Assembly: GCF_000526915.1 (NCBI RefSeq)
Contig: NZ_JAGZ01000004.1
Span: forward strand, 186,001 to 250,000
Length of the DNA stretch: 64,000 bases
From: Mycobacterium genavense ATCC 51234
GTDB taxonomy: Bacteria; Actinomycetota; Actinomycetes; Mycobacteriales; Mycobacteriaceae
Reading direction: 5' to 3'
Below are positions 53,261 through 62,200 of the stretch, one piece after another. The translations under genes and the position numbers were made by a program. A model generated the notes under the pieces. It saw nothing but the letters and a program-made list of their open reading frames with translations. It did not search any database and had not been told where the DNA came from. Within the stretch, counting starts at the first letter, position 1, and each line of letters begins with the position of its first letter.

Positions 53261-54070
53261 TCAGCCGAATTCGACGAGTGTCGTGGGTGCCCGGAGCCCG
53301 GCGAGCCAAGGTGTGCGATAGAACTTCTGAGTAGCCCACGACAACAAGGTGCCGCGCCCGGGCGGCGCCGGCAGCTCCCGCACCGTGCTGATGCCGGGAA
53401 TCGCGCGCAGCTCGCCATATTGCTTGGCGGTAAACCAGAACGGCATCGGGGGCGCCGTGTAGTGCTTGCTGACCTTGAGGCCGAATCGTTGCGAGAACGC
53501 GCTCACGAACCAGGGGACGCTGTCGAAGACCAGCTGTCCGCCGGGAAAGCGCTTGGCGCAGGCCGCAATCAGGTCGAATACCACGTCACGCTCCAGGTAC
53601 TGCAGTAGTCCTTCGGCGGTGATCAGTACGCCATTGGTGTCGTCGACTTGGTCCATCCATGAGTAGTCCAACGCCGACTGGGCGCAGTGGCGCAACCGTT
53701 TCGAAGCCGGAAGCAACTGCTCGCGCAGCTGCACGATCGCCGGCAGATCCACCGAAAGCCAGGTCAGCTCGCCATTGTCGAGTCGCCAGAAGCTGGTCTG
53801 CAGGCCCTCTGCCAGCGCGACCACGGTGGCCCGCGGGAAGCTGTCCAGATACTGACGAGAGGCGCTGTCGAATGCCAAAGCCCGCCAGGCAGTTGCTTGG
53901 TGGGTGCGGCCGAAGTGCCGGTATTCGTAGTCGAGGCTCCGATGCAGCGCGATGGCCATCGGGTCGGCGATGATCGCATCGGGTCGGCCGGCCTCGGTTG
54001 CTCGCTGATGCAGTGTGAGAAGCGCGGTTTCGGATATGCCGTCTAGATGACGGGCATCGATGACTGGCAT
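53261..54070 (-). CDS. SAM-dependent methyltransferase, leucine-carboxyl-methyltransferase (LCM/PPM1) family
   Basis: The product is about 269 residues of the PF04072-type family, which is expanded in mycobacteria. ATG 54070 gives MPVIDARHLDGIS, and upstream codons look non-coding. Visible are ETALLTLHQRATEA, YLDSFPRATVVALAEGLQTSFWRLD (SAM-binding: V-xxLxxGLDT-R in classic members; here AEGLQTSFWRLDN) and LTWLSVDLPAIVQLREQLLP with the acidic D after the loop. The central VLITAEGLLQYL and FPGGQLVFDSVPW match the fold. The substrate is unknown. It is divergent from ppe1 (292-bp gap), so it could share regulation with the lipopeptide cluster. Confidence 0.82.
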   Translation of the reverse strand: MPVIDARHLDGISETALLTLHQRATEAGRPDAIIADPMAIALHRSLDYEYRHFGRTHQATAWRALAFDSASRQYLDSFPRATVVALAEGLQTSFWRLDNGELTWLSVDLPAIVQLREQLLPASKRLRHCAQSALDYSWMDQVDDTNGVLITAEGLLQYLERDVVFDLIAACAKRFPGGQLVFDSVPWFVSAFSQRFGLKVSKHYTAPPMPFWFTAKQYGELRAIPGISTVRELPAPPGRGTLLSWATQKFYRTPWLAGLRAPTTLVEFG

Positions 54071-54362
54071 GGATTCAGGATGATACTGCAGAGTCGATAG
54101 CAGCTCCCAGCGGCGGATGGCATTGAGGACTCGAGCGGCCGTCGCACATTTCACGCCACTCCGCTGGTTTCCGTGCACTACGGAACACCCGCCGCTGCGT
54201 GTTTGCGCAGAACAGAGTGCGCCGGAAGTTGGTCGTTTTCATAGCAAACCACTGTTCACCACATATCTTTCGACCCGGCGGGAACTTTCCGCCCACCCCC
54301 GCCGACTACATCGTTGCTGTTGTGCACGCGACGAAAGGGCAATCGTGACCGCCCCGATATGA
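54071..54362. promoter_or_regulatory. Divergent region upstream of the isonitrile-lipopeptide cluster
   Basis: This 292-bp gap between the methyltransferase and ppe1 holds no supported gene. It should carry the cluster promoter. No convincing palindrome or zinc/copper-regulator box was found by eye. Confidence 0.4.
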
Positions 54363-55799
54363 ATGGCCATGCCGCCGGAGGTGTACTCGGCTCTGTTGAG
54401 CGCCGGGGATGGTCCGGGGTCGTTGCTTGCCGCTGCCGCGCAGTGGCAAGAGCTTAGCGTTCACTACACCGATGCGGCCGCCGAGTTGACTCAACTGCTG
54501 GCCGCGGTGGAGGCCGGTAGTTGGCAGGGGCCCAGCGCCGCCGAGTACGTCGAGGCGCATGGCCCTTACCTCGCGTGGCTCGAGCAAAACGCGGTCGATA
54601 GCGCGATCACCGCCGCACTGCACCAGACTGCGGCCGCTGCCTACGACGGCGCGCTGGCCGCCATGCCCACTCTGGCCGAGCTGGCAACCAACCACCTGAC
54701 CCATGGCGTTCTGACCGCCACGAACTTCTTCGGGATCAACACCATCCCGATCGCCGTCAACGAGGCCGATTACGTCCGCATGTGGGTTCAGGCGGCCGAC
54801 ACAATGGCGGCATATCAGGCGATCGCCGAGGCATCGACGCTCGCAATACCGGTCAGCCAGCCAGCGCCGGACATTCTTTTCGCGCAGGCTCGCGAAATCC
54901 AAAGTGGCCCGCAGAGCATATGGAATTCGATTGCTCAACTCTTCAGGGACATACTGGATTTCATCGCCAATCCATTGAAATATTTTCAAGAGTTCTTCCA
55001 ACGACTCGGCTTCAATCCCATCACGACGCTTCTGCTAGCCTTCATTGCATTGTTGTTGTATGACGTTCTTTGGTACCCGTATTACGCCTCCTATGCGCTC
55101 CTGCTGCTTCCATTTTTCCTTCCCGCCCTGAGCGCACTGAGTGCCCTGGTGCTGCTGAAGGACCTTTTCGACTTCGACTGGGGCCTCGACGAGCCGTCGG
55201 CCGAGCCGGCATCGGCCGAACCGCGGCCCCACCAGGTCGAGCCGAACTTGGTAGCGGCGGCGGCGCCAGTCGGATCCGTCACCGCCACCGGCCCGCCTGC
55301 CACCAATCTCGCGACTGAAACGTCGGCTCCGGCAAGCAATCCCGCAGCCGCACCCAGCGTCGAGTACGTGGTGCCCGGCTTCGCGCCACCCGGGGCCAGC
55401 TTCGGTCCGAAGGCCGGTGCGAAATCGCCCGACGTCGCAACCGATCCGGCTGAAGCCCTGGCGGCGGCGGGAATCGCCTCGGTCGCCCGAGCCCCTCGCA
55501 AACGACGTAGCACAGCCAGAGCCGGGGCGCGGGGGTACCGAGACGAATTCCTCGAGGCGACCATGGACGGCGCCGACCTCGTGCCGGCCGCGACCGACCC
55601 CATCGTCCACCCCGCAAGTGGGCAGGGCGCGGGACTTTTCGGCTTTGCCGGCACCATCCCGTCGCCCGGGAACGGCGCAACGGGACTCGTCCGACTCACT
55701 TCCGGCACCACGAGCGACACCGTTTCCATTCCGCTGCTTCCCGCCACTTGGGTAACCGACACCGACAAGCCACCGGGGGCGAATAGGAGGAACCTTTAG
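54363..55799 (+). CDS. PPE1: PPE family protein, PPE1 (Rv0096)-like
   Basis: The product is 478 residues, type VII-secretion-associated. The PPE domain begins [31 protein letters not shown] with the WxG-type motif as SWQGPSA (about residues 58-64) and ends near [13 protein letters not shown] 54363 is supported by homology to PPE1 (MAIPPEVHS). [24 protein letters not shown] is characteristic of this subgroup. A hydrophobic region ([32 protein letters not shown]) suggests membrane insertion, then a Pro/Ala-rich tail. It is the first gene of the isonitrile-lipopeptide cluster in M. tuberculosis (Rv0096-Rv0101) and keeps that place here. No PE partner is adjacent. Confidence 0.95.
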   Translation: MAMPPEVYSALLSAGDGPGSLLAAAAQWQELSVHYTDAAAELTQLLAAVEAGSWQGPSAAEYVEAHGPYLAWLEQNAVDSAITAALHQTAAAAYDGALAAMPTLAELATNHLTHGVLTATNFFGINTIPIAVNEADYVRMWVQAADTMAAYQAIAEASTLAIPVSQPAPDILFAQAREIQSGPQSIWNSIAQLFRDILDFIANPLKYFQEFFQRLGFNPITTLLLAFIALLLYDVLWYPYYASYALLLLPFFLPALSALSALVLLKDLFDFDWGLDEPSAEPASAEPRPHQVEPNLVAAAAPVGSVTATGPPATNLATETSAPASNPAAAPSVEYVVPGFAPPGASFGPKAGAKSPDVATDPAEALAAAGIASVARAPRKRRSTARAGARGYRDEFLEATMDGADLVPAATDPIVHPASGQGAGLFGFAGTIPSPGNGATGLVRLTSGTTSDTVSIPLLPATWVTDTDKPPGANRRNL

Positions 55800-55980
55800 T
55801 CACCCGTTCGACTACTCCTGAATGACGCTCTAAAAACGGGCTAGTTGCGCTCCGCCTCTCGTCACCGCGAGGTGGACGGGAATGCCCGGCAATGCCGAGC
55901 ACCTGAAACTGACAGAAATCAAGCAGTTTGACGACCGACCGAAATGCCGATTAATGCGAGTCAAAGGAAAAGAGAACGCG

Positions 55981-56850
55981 ATGACGCTCAACGTGAAAGG
56001 CGAGGGCCTCGGTGCGCAAGTCATTGGAGTGGACCCTAAAAATCTCGATGTCATAACCAGAGATGAGATCCGAGAAGTAGTTTATACGAATAAACTCGTG
56101 ATTCTGAAGGATGTTCATCCGACGCCGGAAGAGTTCATCGAACTCGGAAATATCATCGGCGACATCGTGCCGTACTACGAACCCATGTATCACCACAAGG
56201 ACCATCGAGAGATCTTTGTTTCCTCCACCGAGGAAGGCCATGGAGTGCCGAGAACCGGAGCGTTCTGGCATATCGACTACGGGTTCATGCCTGAACCGAT
56301 CGCGTTCAGTATGGTTGTCCCCCTTGCGGTTCCAGGACCCGGCCGCGGGACCTACTTCATCGACCTCAACAAGGTGTGGGAGTCGCTTCCGGTGGCCAAA
56401 CAGGACCAGGTTCGGGGAACATTCAGCACCCACGACCCTCGGCCGTACATCAAAATTCGCCCCAGCGACGTTCACAAGCCCATTGGTGAGGTCTGGGCCG
56501 AATTCACCCGGACCACGCCTCCGATTCAATGGCCGACCGTGATCAGACACCCGAAGACCGGAAAAGAGAGCCTCTACGTCTGCGTCACCGGCACCACCTT
56601 CATCGAGGACAAAGACGGGAATCGGCTCGACCCATCGGTGCTGCAGGACCTGCTGGATGCAACGGGACAAACCGATCCCGACTTCCTCGCGCCGACCATA
56701 CATACCCAGCACTACGAGGTGGGCGACATCATTCTGTGGGACAACCGCGTTCTTGTGCACCGGGCTAAGCACGGCACCCAACAGGGGACGCTGACCACCT
56801 ACCGTCTGACCATGCTGGACGGCCTCAAGACACCGGGGTACGCCGCATGA
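55981..56850 (+). CDS. Non-heme iron isonitrile synthase (TauD-like), Rv0097/ScoE-like
   Basis: This Fe(II)/2-oxoglutarate-dependent oxygenase converts a 3-(carboxymethylamino) fatty acid into an isonitrile in the lipopeptide pathway (known for ScoE and the M. tuberculosis homologue Rv0097). The product is 289 residues. ATG 55981 matches the homologue start MTLxVKGEGLG; an AAAGGA lies upstream. The iron ligands are H97 and D99 in FWHIDYGFMPEP and H260 in VLVHRAKHG. The 2-oxoglutarate-binding Arg is in TTYRLTMLDGLK. The last 4 bp (ATGA) overlap fcoT. The reading is intact. Confidence 0.95.
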   Translation: MTLNVKGEGLGAQVIGVDPKNLDVITRDEIREVVYTNKLVILKDVHPTPEEFIELGNIIGDIVPYYEPMYHHKDHREIFVSSTEEGHGVPRTGAFWHIDYGFMPEPIAFSMVVPLAVPGPGRGTYFIDLNKVWESLPVAKQDQVRGTFSTHDPRPYIKIRPSDVHKPIGEVWAEFTRTTPPIQWPTVIRHPKTGKESLYVCVTGTTFIEDKDGNRLDPSVLQDLLDATGQTDPDFLAPTIHTQHYEVGDIILWDNRVLVHRAKHGTQQGTLTTYRLTMLDGLKTPGYAA

Positions 56851-57410
56851 GCCCCGCCGACCTGACACCCACCGTGCGAAGGGTGCGGGAATTCCCGGAT
56901 CTCGCGAACACCACTCCGATCGCGGAGGAACTGCTCAGGCAGGTCCTTGAGCCCTACTCCTGCAAAGGATGCCGCTATCTCCTCGACGCCGAGTACGCGT
57001 CGACCGGCGATGCCGTTGTTGCGCATGGAAATTTCAGGATCGATGACTCGGCCTACATCCGAAGCACCGGACACTTCAACGCGGTCGAGCTGATGATCTG
57101 CTTTAACCAGCTCGCCTACAGCGCGTTCGCCCCGGTGGTCCTCAACCAGGAGCTCCCGATCGTCGACGGCTATTCGATGACCAACTTCTTTAACAACCAG
57201 CTGCCGGCCATGTTGATCAAGAGCCAATCATCGCGATTCAAGAAGATGATCAATGCCCAGAAGTTTTCCGCACGGTTGGTGTGCCAAGACTTTCGGATCA
57301 TCGAGCGAACGCTGCGCTATTTGCTGATTCCGTGCGCCATCGAGTTTTGGGACGACGACGGTGGGTCGGCATCCGGCGAGGTCGAACTGGCCGCCCTTAA
57401 CATCCCGTAA
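56847..57410 (+). CDS. fcoT: FcoT-type hot-dog thioesterase of isonitrile-lipopeptide biosynthesis
   Basis: Homologous to M. tuberculosis Rv0098 (FcoT), first described as a long-chain fatty acyl-CoA thioesterase. In related clusters (ScoD) it adds glycine to an enoyl-ACP and releases the adduct. The product is 187 residues, full length. The hot-dog core shows CKGCRYLLDAEY, RSTGHFNAVELMICFNQLAYSAFAP and GYSMTNFFNNQLPAMLIKSQSSRF. The sequence starts at ATG 56847, overlapping the isonitrile synthase stop. The GHFNAVELMICFNQ segment is conserved in the subgroup and probably lines the active site. No signal peptide is seen. It is translationally coupled to its neighbours. Confidence 0.93.
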   Translation: MSPADLTPTVRRVREFPDLANTTPIAEELLRQVLEPYSCKGCRYLLDAEYASTGDAVVAHGNFRIDDSAYIRSTGHFNAVELMICFNQLAYSAFAPVVLNQELPIVDGYSMTNFFNNQLPAMLIKSQSSRFKKMINAQKFSARLVCQDFRIIERTLRYLLIPCAIEFWDDDGGSASGEVELAALNIP

Positions 57411-57438
57411 CCCGTTGCAGCAGAAAGGATTTACAGCC

Positions 57439-59031
57439 ATGTCTTTGTTACCGCCCACCGTGCTGCAGCGGGTGTTCGAGCAAGCGCGGCAGCGGCCCGA
57501 GGCAATTGCCTTGCGTCGCTGTGATGGCACCAGCGCGCTGCGATACGCGGATGTTGTTGAGGAGGTGGATAGGTTCGCCGCGATTCTTCGCGGGCAGTCT
57601 ATTTCTCAGGGCTCCCGAGTACTCGTCGTTGCCGACAACGGCCCGGAGACTTACCTCTCGGTGCTGGCCTGTGCACGGCTCGGGGCAATTGCGGTCATGG
57701 CCGACGGCAATCTTCCGCCAGCAACCATCGGCCGTTTCAGCGAGCTGACGGACCCGGGTGCGATCCTCATCGCACCTGTGAGCCGAGTCGGTTTCGAGGA
57801 TCTGCCCGAAGCTCTGCACTCGATACCGGCGACCACCGTCGATATCGCGGCGGGTGTCGGCGACACGGTTAGACCTCTGGATGCCGACTGGCTGTCCGGC
57901 ACACCGCAATTGGGCGCTGACGATCCGCTGGCGATGGTCTTCACCAGCGGTACGACGGGCGAACCCAAGGGTGTGCTGCTGGCCAATCGCACCTTTTCCG
58001 GGATTCCGGATTTGTTGCGGAAGTCGGGTTTGACCTGGATTCGTTGGGTCGCCGGCGAAACCACCTATTCGCCGCTGCCCGCAACACACATCGGCGGGCT
58101 GTGGTGGATTCTCACCTGTTTGATGCACGGCGGGTTGTGTATCACGGGCGGAGAGAACTCACCGTCCCTGTTGGAGATTCTCAACACGAATGCGGTCGAA
58201 ACGACATGCCTTGTACCGTTTCTCATTTCGAAACTCGTCTCCGAAATGAAGGCCACGAACGCGACAATTCCATCGCTACAACTCATGGGATACGGGGGTT
58301 CTCGGGCGGTCGCCACCGATATCCAGTTCATCGAGGAGGCGGGTGTCCGCACCATACAGGTTTATGGGTTGAGCGAGACAGGTTGCACCGCCTTGTGTTT
58401 GCCGACCGATGCGGGCTCGATCGCCAAGATTGAGGCGGGCGCGGTAGGTCGCCCGTATCCGGGTGTGGAGGTCTACCTGGCGGACGGCAATGCCGGTGGG
58501 CCGACGGTGCCGAGCGCTGCCGCTACCGCGACGTTCGGCACACTATGGATCAAATCGCCGGCAAACATGTTGGGGTATTGGGACAACCCCGAACGCACCC
58601 AGGAAGTTCTGGTCGACGGATGGGTGAACACCGGCGATTTGCTGGAGCGCCAGGAAGACGGCTTCTTCTACATCAAGGGAAGGTCCTCGGAGATGATCAT
58701 CTCCGGTGGCGTCAACGTCGTGCCCAACGAGGTCGACCGCATCGCGGAGGACGTGCCCGGCGTGCGTGAGGCCGCGTGTTACGAGATACCCGATGCGCAG
58801 TTCGGGGCGCTCGTGGGATTGGCGGTGGTTCCCACGACAGAGCTCGACGAGTCGGCGTCGGTCGAGCTCAAGCAACGGATCGCAGCGCGGTACCGGCGCG
58901 AATCGGAGTCGGTCGCGCGGCCATCGACAATTGTGATCGCTGAGGGCATTCCGCGGACGCAGTCCGGCAAGGTGATGCGGGCCTCATTGGCGGCGGCGAT
59001 GGCGACAGCTGAAGCGGCCGTTCGTGGTTGA
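57439..59031 (+). CDS. fadD10: Fatty acyl-AMP ligase FadD10-like
   Basis: This enzyme adenylates a fatty acid and loads it onto the adjacent ACP, starting the lipopeptide acyl chain. The product is 530 residues. ATG 57439 has AAAGGA upstream and matches the known start. The A3-type P-loop is FTSGTTGEPKG (about residue 167), A5 is QVYGLSETG, A7 is WVNTGDLLERQEDGFFYIKGR, A8 is SEMIISGGVNVVPNEVD and the A10 lysine is in RTQSGKVMRASL. FadD10 in M. tuberculosis acts as an acyl-AMP ligase rather than an acyl-CoA ligase. The gene's end overlaps the ACP start by 8 bp. Confidence 0.94.
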   Translation: MSLLPPTVLQRVFEQARQRPEAIALRRCDGTSALRYADVVEEVDRFAAILRGQSISQGSRVLVVADNGPETYLSVLACARLGAIAVMADGNLPPATIGRFSELTDPGAILIAPVSRVGFEDLPEALHSIPATTVDIAAGVGDTVRPLDADWLSGTPQLGADDPLAMVFTSGTTGEPKGVLLANRTFSGIPDLLRKSGLTWIRWVAGETTYSPLPATHIGGLWWILTCLMHGGLCITGGENSPSLLEILNTNAVETTCLVPFLISKLVSEMKATNATIPSLQLMGYGGSRAVATDIQFIEEAGVRTIQVYGLSETGCTALCLPTDAGSIAKIEAGAVGRPYPGVEVYLADGNAGGPTVPSAAATATFGTLWIKSPANMLGYWDNPERTQEVLVDGWVNTGDLLERQEDGFFYIKGRSSEMIISGGVNVVPNEVDRIAEDVPGVREAACYEIPDAQFGALVGLAVVPTTELDESASVELKQRIAARYRRESESVARPSTIVIAEGIPRTQSGKVMRASLAAAMATAEAAVRG

Positions 59032-59269
59032 GTCGTTCAGGGAGCAAGTCCTCGCCGCCGTGTGTGACGTGTTGTACATCGCCGAATCGGATCTGATCGA
59101 CGGCGACTCGACCGATCTCAGGGATTTAGGGCTGGATTCCGTCCGGTTCGTTCTTCTGATGAAGCGGCTCGGTGTGAGCCCGGAATCCGCATTGCAATCC
59201 CGGTTGGCGCAGAACCTTTCGATCGGGGGCTGGGTGCGCGAACTCGAGGGCCCGCGTGATCACGCCTGA
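59024..59269 (+). CDS. Acyl carrier protein of the isonitrile-lipopeptide cluster, Rv0100-like
   Basis: The product is 81 residues and carries the growing acyl chain on a phosphopantetheine arm. The GTG start at 59024 overlaps fadD10 by 8 bp. The attachment serine is Ser39 in DLRDLGLDSVRFVLL. The fold is typical: N-terminal helix FREQVLAAVCDVL, acidic loop SDLIDGDSTDL and a final helix. It is a discrete ACP, not part of the NRPS. Its stop overlaps the NRPS start by 14 bp, so all cluster genes from the isonitrile synthase on are in tight coupling. Confidence 0.94.
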   Translation: MVESFREQVLAAVCDVLYIAESDLIDGDSTDLRDLGLDSVRFVLLMKRLGVSPESALQSRLAQNLSIGGWVRELEGPRDHA

Positions 59270-62200
59270 AGAGGGGTGCGCGTTTCGAGTTCCGTTGAGC
59301 AGGTCTCAACAGAACCTCTACCACGGGGTGGTGCAGGACGGCGAGCCCACGTTGTATCTCGTCGGCAAGAGCTATCGGTTCTGTCAGCTGGAATTGTCGC
59401 GTTTCCTAGCGGCCCTGCAAGCGACGATACTCAACAACCCCGTGCAGCTCTGTGTCCTCGAGGCGCCACCGACCGACGTCGACTACCCGGATCTGGTGCC
59501 GCGCTTGCGTAGCGACGACCTGGTGCGGGTGCGGGCCGAGGATGAATCCCAGATTGGCCACGATGAACTCTCGGCAACGTGGTCTGCTGGAATCCTCGGT
59601 AAGCCGCTCGTGCGCTACACGGTGCGGACTGACGCGATGGGGTACGTGTCGGGCCTGGACGTCCACACCCATCACATCCTGCTGGACGGCGGCGCGACGG
59701 GACTCGTCGAGGCTGATCTCGCCCGGTACCTCAGGGACGGGCTGCCGGATGAGAATCCATGTATCACTGCGGGATTGACCAAATTGGCCGAGGCGCACCG
59801 CCGTGAGGCGACCCGGGTGGCAGAAGCGCTCCAGCGTCTCTCCGGCGCCGTGCAGCGCGAGCTCGCGGAAGAGGCGCGCGACGGCGGGTCCGGTCAGGGC
59901 CCGAACGGCGCGCCCGGTGTTGCGGTGAAAGGCGTCCTGCGCGGGTCGGTCCGGATCTCCGGTAGCGCGTACGACGCGCTCCTCGGCCTTTCGGAGACCG
60001 AGCAGGTTCCGGTCAACGTGCTGGTGGCCGCCGCGGCGGTGGCGGTGGACGCCAGTCTTCGGCAGAGCACGGAGAGCTTGCTGGTTCACGCAGTGGATAA
60101 CCGGTTCGGTGATCCTGATCTCAACGTCGCTACTTGCCTGGTCAATTCGGTTGCTCACGCGGTCCGGTTTGCGGCATTCGCGTCGGTCCAAGACGTCGTT
60201 CGAACGCTGGACCGGGGTTATGTGAGGGCGGTGCGGCGTCGGTGGCTGCGCGAGGAACACCACCGCAGAATGTATTTGGCCATCAACCGGACGTCTCACG
60301 CCGACGCTCTGACGCTCAATTTCATCCGCGAGGCCTATGCTCCCCAACTTCGCCCCTTCTTGTCGGAAACACCTGTTGCGACGGCTATTGGTCCGGTCGA
60401 AGGCATGACCGTGGCGTGTGTCCAAGACGAACAGTTGCGCACACTCGAGTTGGCCGTCTGGCACAGAGCAGATCTACCCGCGCGAAAGACACCCTCGCGC
60501 GTCGCCGAACGGATCGCTGCGGCACTGGAGGCCATTCCGACGATGTGGCACCACCCGATCGCCATGACAGTCGACGAGTGGCTTGAGGTCAGCCCGGAAG
60601 GCGATTGCTCTCCAGCCGAGTCGGAATCTGAAATGCGGCGGCGGCCGGCGCCGGCGTGGTTCGTGGACCGCGAAGGAGACGTCGACGAGTTTCTGGCCAA
60701 ACGCAGCTACGTCTATCCCTGGCTCGGCTGGTTGGTGCAGAGCGGTGCCATGCCCGGCGACGTATTGGTGTTCGCCGACGACAACACGGACAAGACCATC
60801 GATTTGCTGATCGCATGTCACCTGGCGGGCTGCGGCTATAGCGTCTGCGATCGCGTCGACGGCGTTGCCGCGCGGGCCGAAGCCATCGCGGGTCACGATG
60901 GACGATATTCGGCGCACTCGGTCGATGTGGCCGGTGCCCGCATCGGGGGGCAGCTCGACGACGCGCTCGCAAGGCTCGTGGGTGCTCGCATCGAGCAGGT
61001 GATGCGCGACAACCAGCTCGGCACCAAGACGGCCTACATCATGCCGACCTCGGGATCGACCGGTAATCCCAAGTTAGTCCGCATCTCTCATGCATCATTA
61101 GCACTGTTCTGTGCTGCGGCCAGGCAAGCTTATGGGTGGGGGAGAAAGGACATCGTTCTGCAATGCGCACCGCTGACTTCGGACATCAGCGTCGAGGAGA
61201 TCTTCGTGAGTGCGCTCGGTGGTTCGGAGCTGGTCCGAACGACTTCCATGAAAACCGGCGCCCTTGACGCGCTCGCCGGAGACCTCGTCGCCACCAGGGC
61301 GACGGTCGTCGACCTGCCGACCGCCGTTTGGCACCTGTTGTGCGAGGACCGCGACGCGATTGAGGCGATCCGCGGCTCCCGTCTCCGGCAGATCGTGATC
61401 GGCGGTGAGGCCATCCGTTCCAGCGCGGTGGACAAGTGGGTTGATTCGGGTGCTGCACAAGGTATCTCGCTGATTTCAACCTACGGTCCGACCGAGACCA
61501 CGGTCGTCGTCACCTATCTGCCGATCGCCCGCGACGGGGTGACCGTTAGCGACGGCACTCGGCTTCGGCTCGGCCGGCCTGTCGTCCCGGGCTCTGTCTT
61601 CATCGCGTTCGGAGAAGTCGTGATCGTCGGGGAACTGGTCTCTTCCGGCTACCTCGGTAGCGACGACCGTGGCTTCGGCACCGTGACCACCCGGGACGGC
61701 GCACGACACCGTGCCTTCGCCACTTCCGACCGCACAGCCCTTGACGCCGAAGGGTTTCCAGTCTTTGCTGGACGCAAAGACGCCATCGTCAAGGTCTCCG
61801 GTAAGCGTGTCGACACGGCTGAGGTGACGGCGCGTATCGCCGCGGGACCTGCGGTAGCCGATGTTGCCGTCGAGTTGCACAACGGGAGCCTCGGGGTGTG
61901 GTTCGAAACCCGACTGACCCGTGCGGCCGCTGAGGATGCGGGCGCAGTCGCACGGATCAAACACATCCTTAAAAGTCTGGGTGTGTCCTCGTTTTTCGTT
62001 GTCGGCGTGCCGCATATCCCAAGGAAGTCGAACGGAAACATCGACAGTGACAAGCTGCCGACGATCCCGCAACGTGTGGATGCAGTCGGAAGCGATGCGG
62101 AGGCGGGCCAGCAAGCGGCCGGGCTCGCCGCAATTTGGAGTCGACACCTCGCGAGCGAGATCAGGCCAGACTCATCGCTTCTCGCCGAGGGGACCGGATC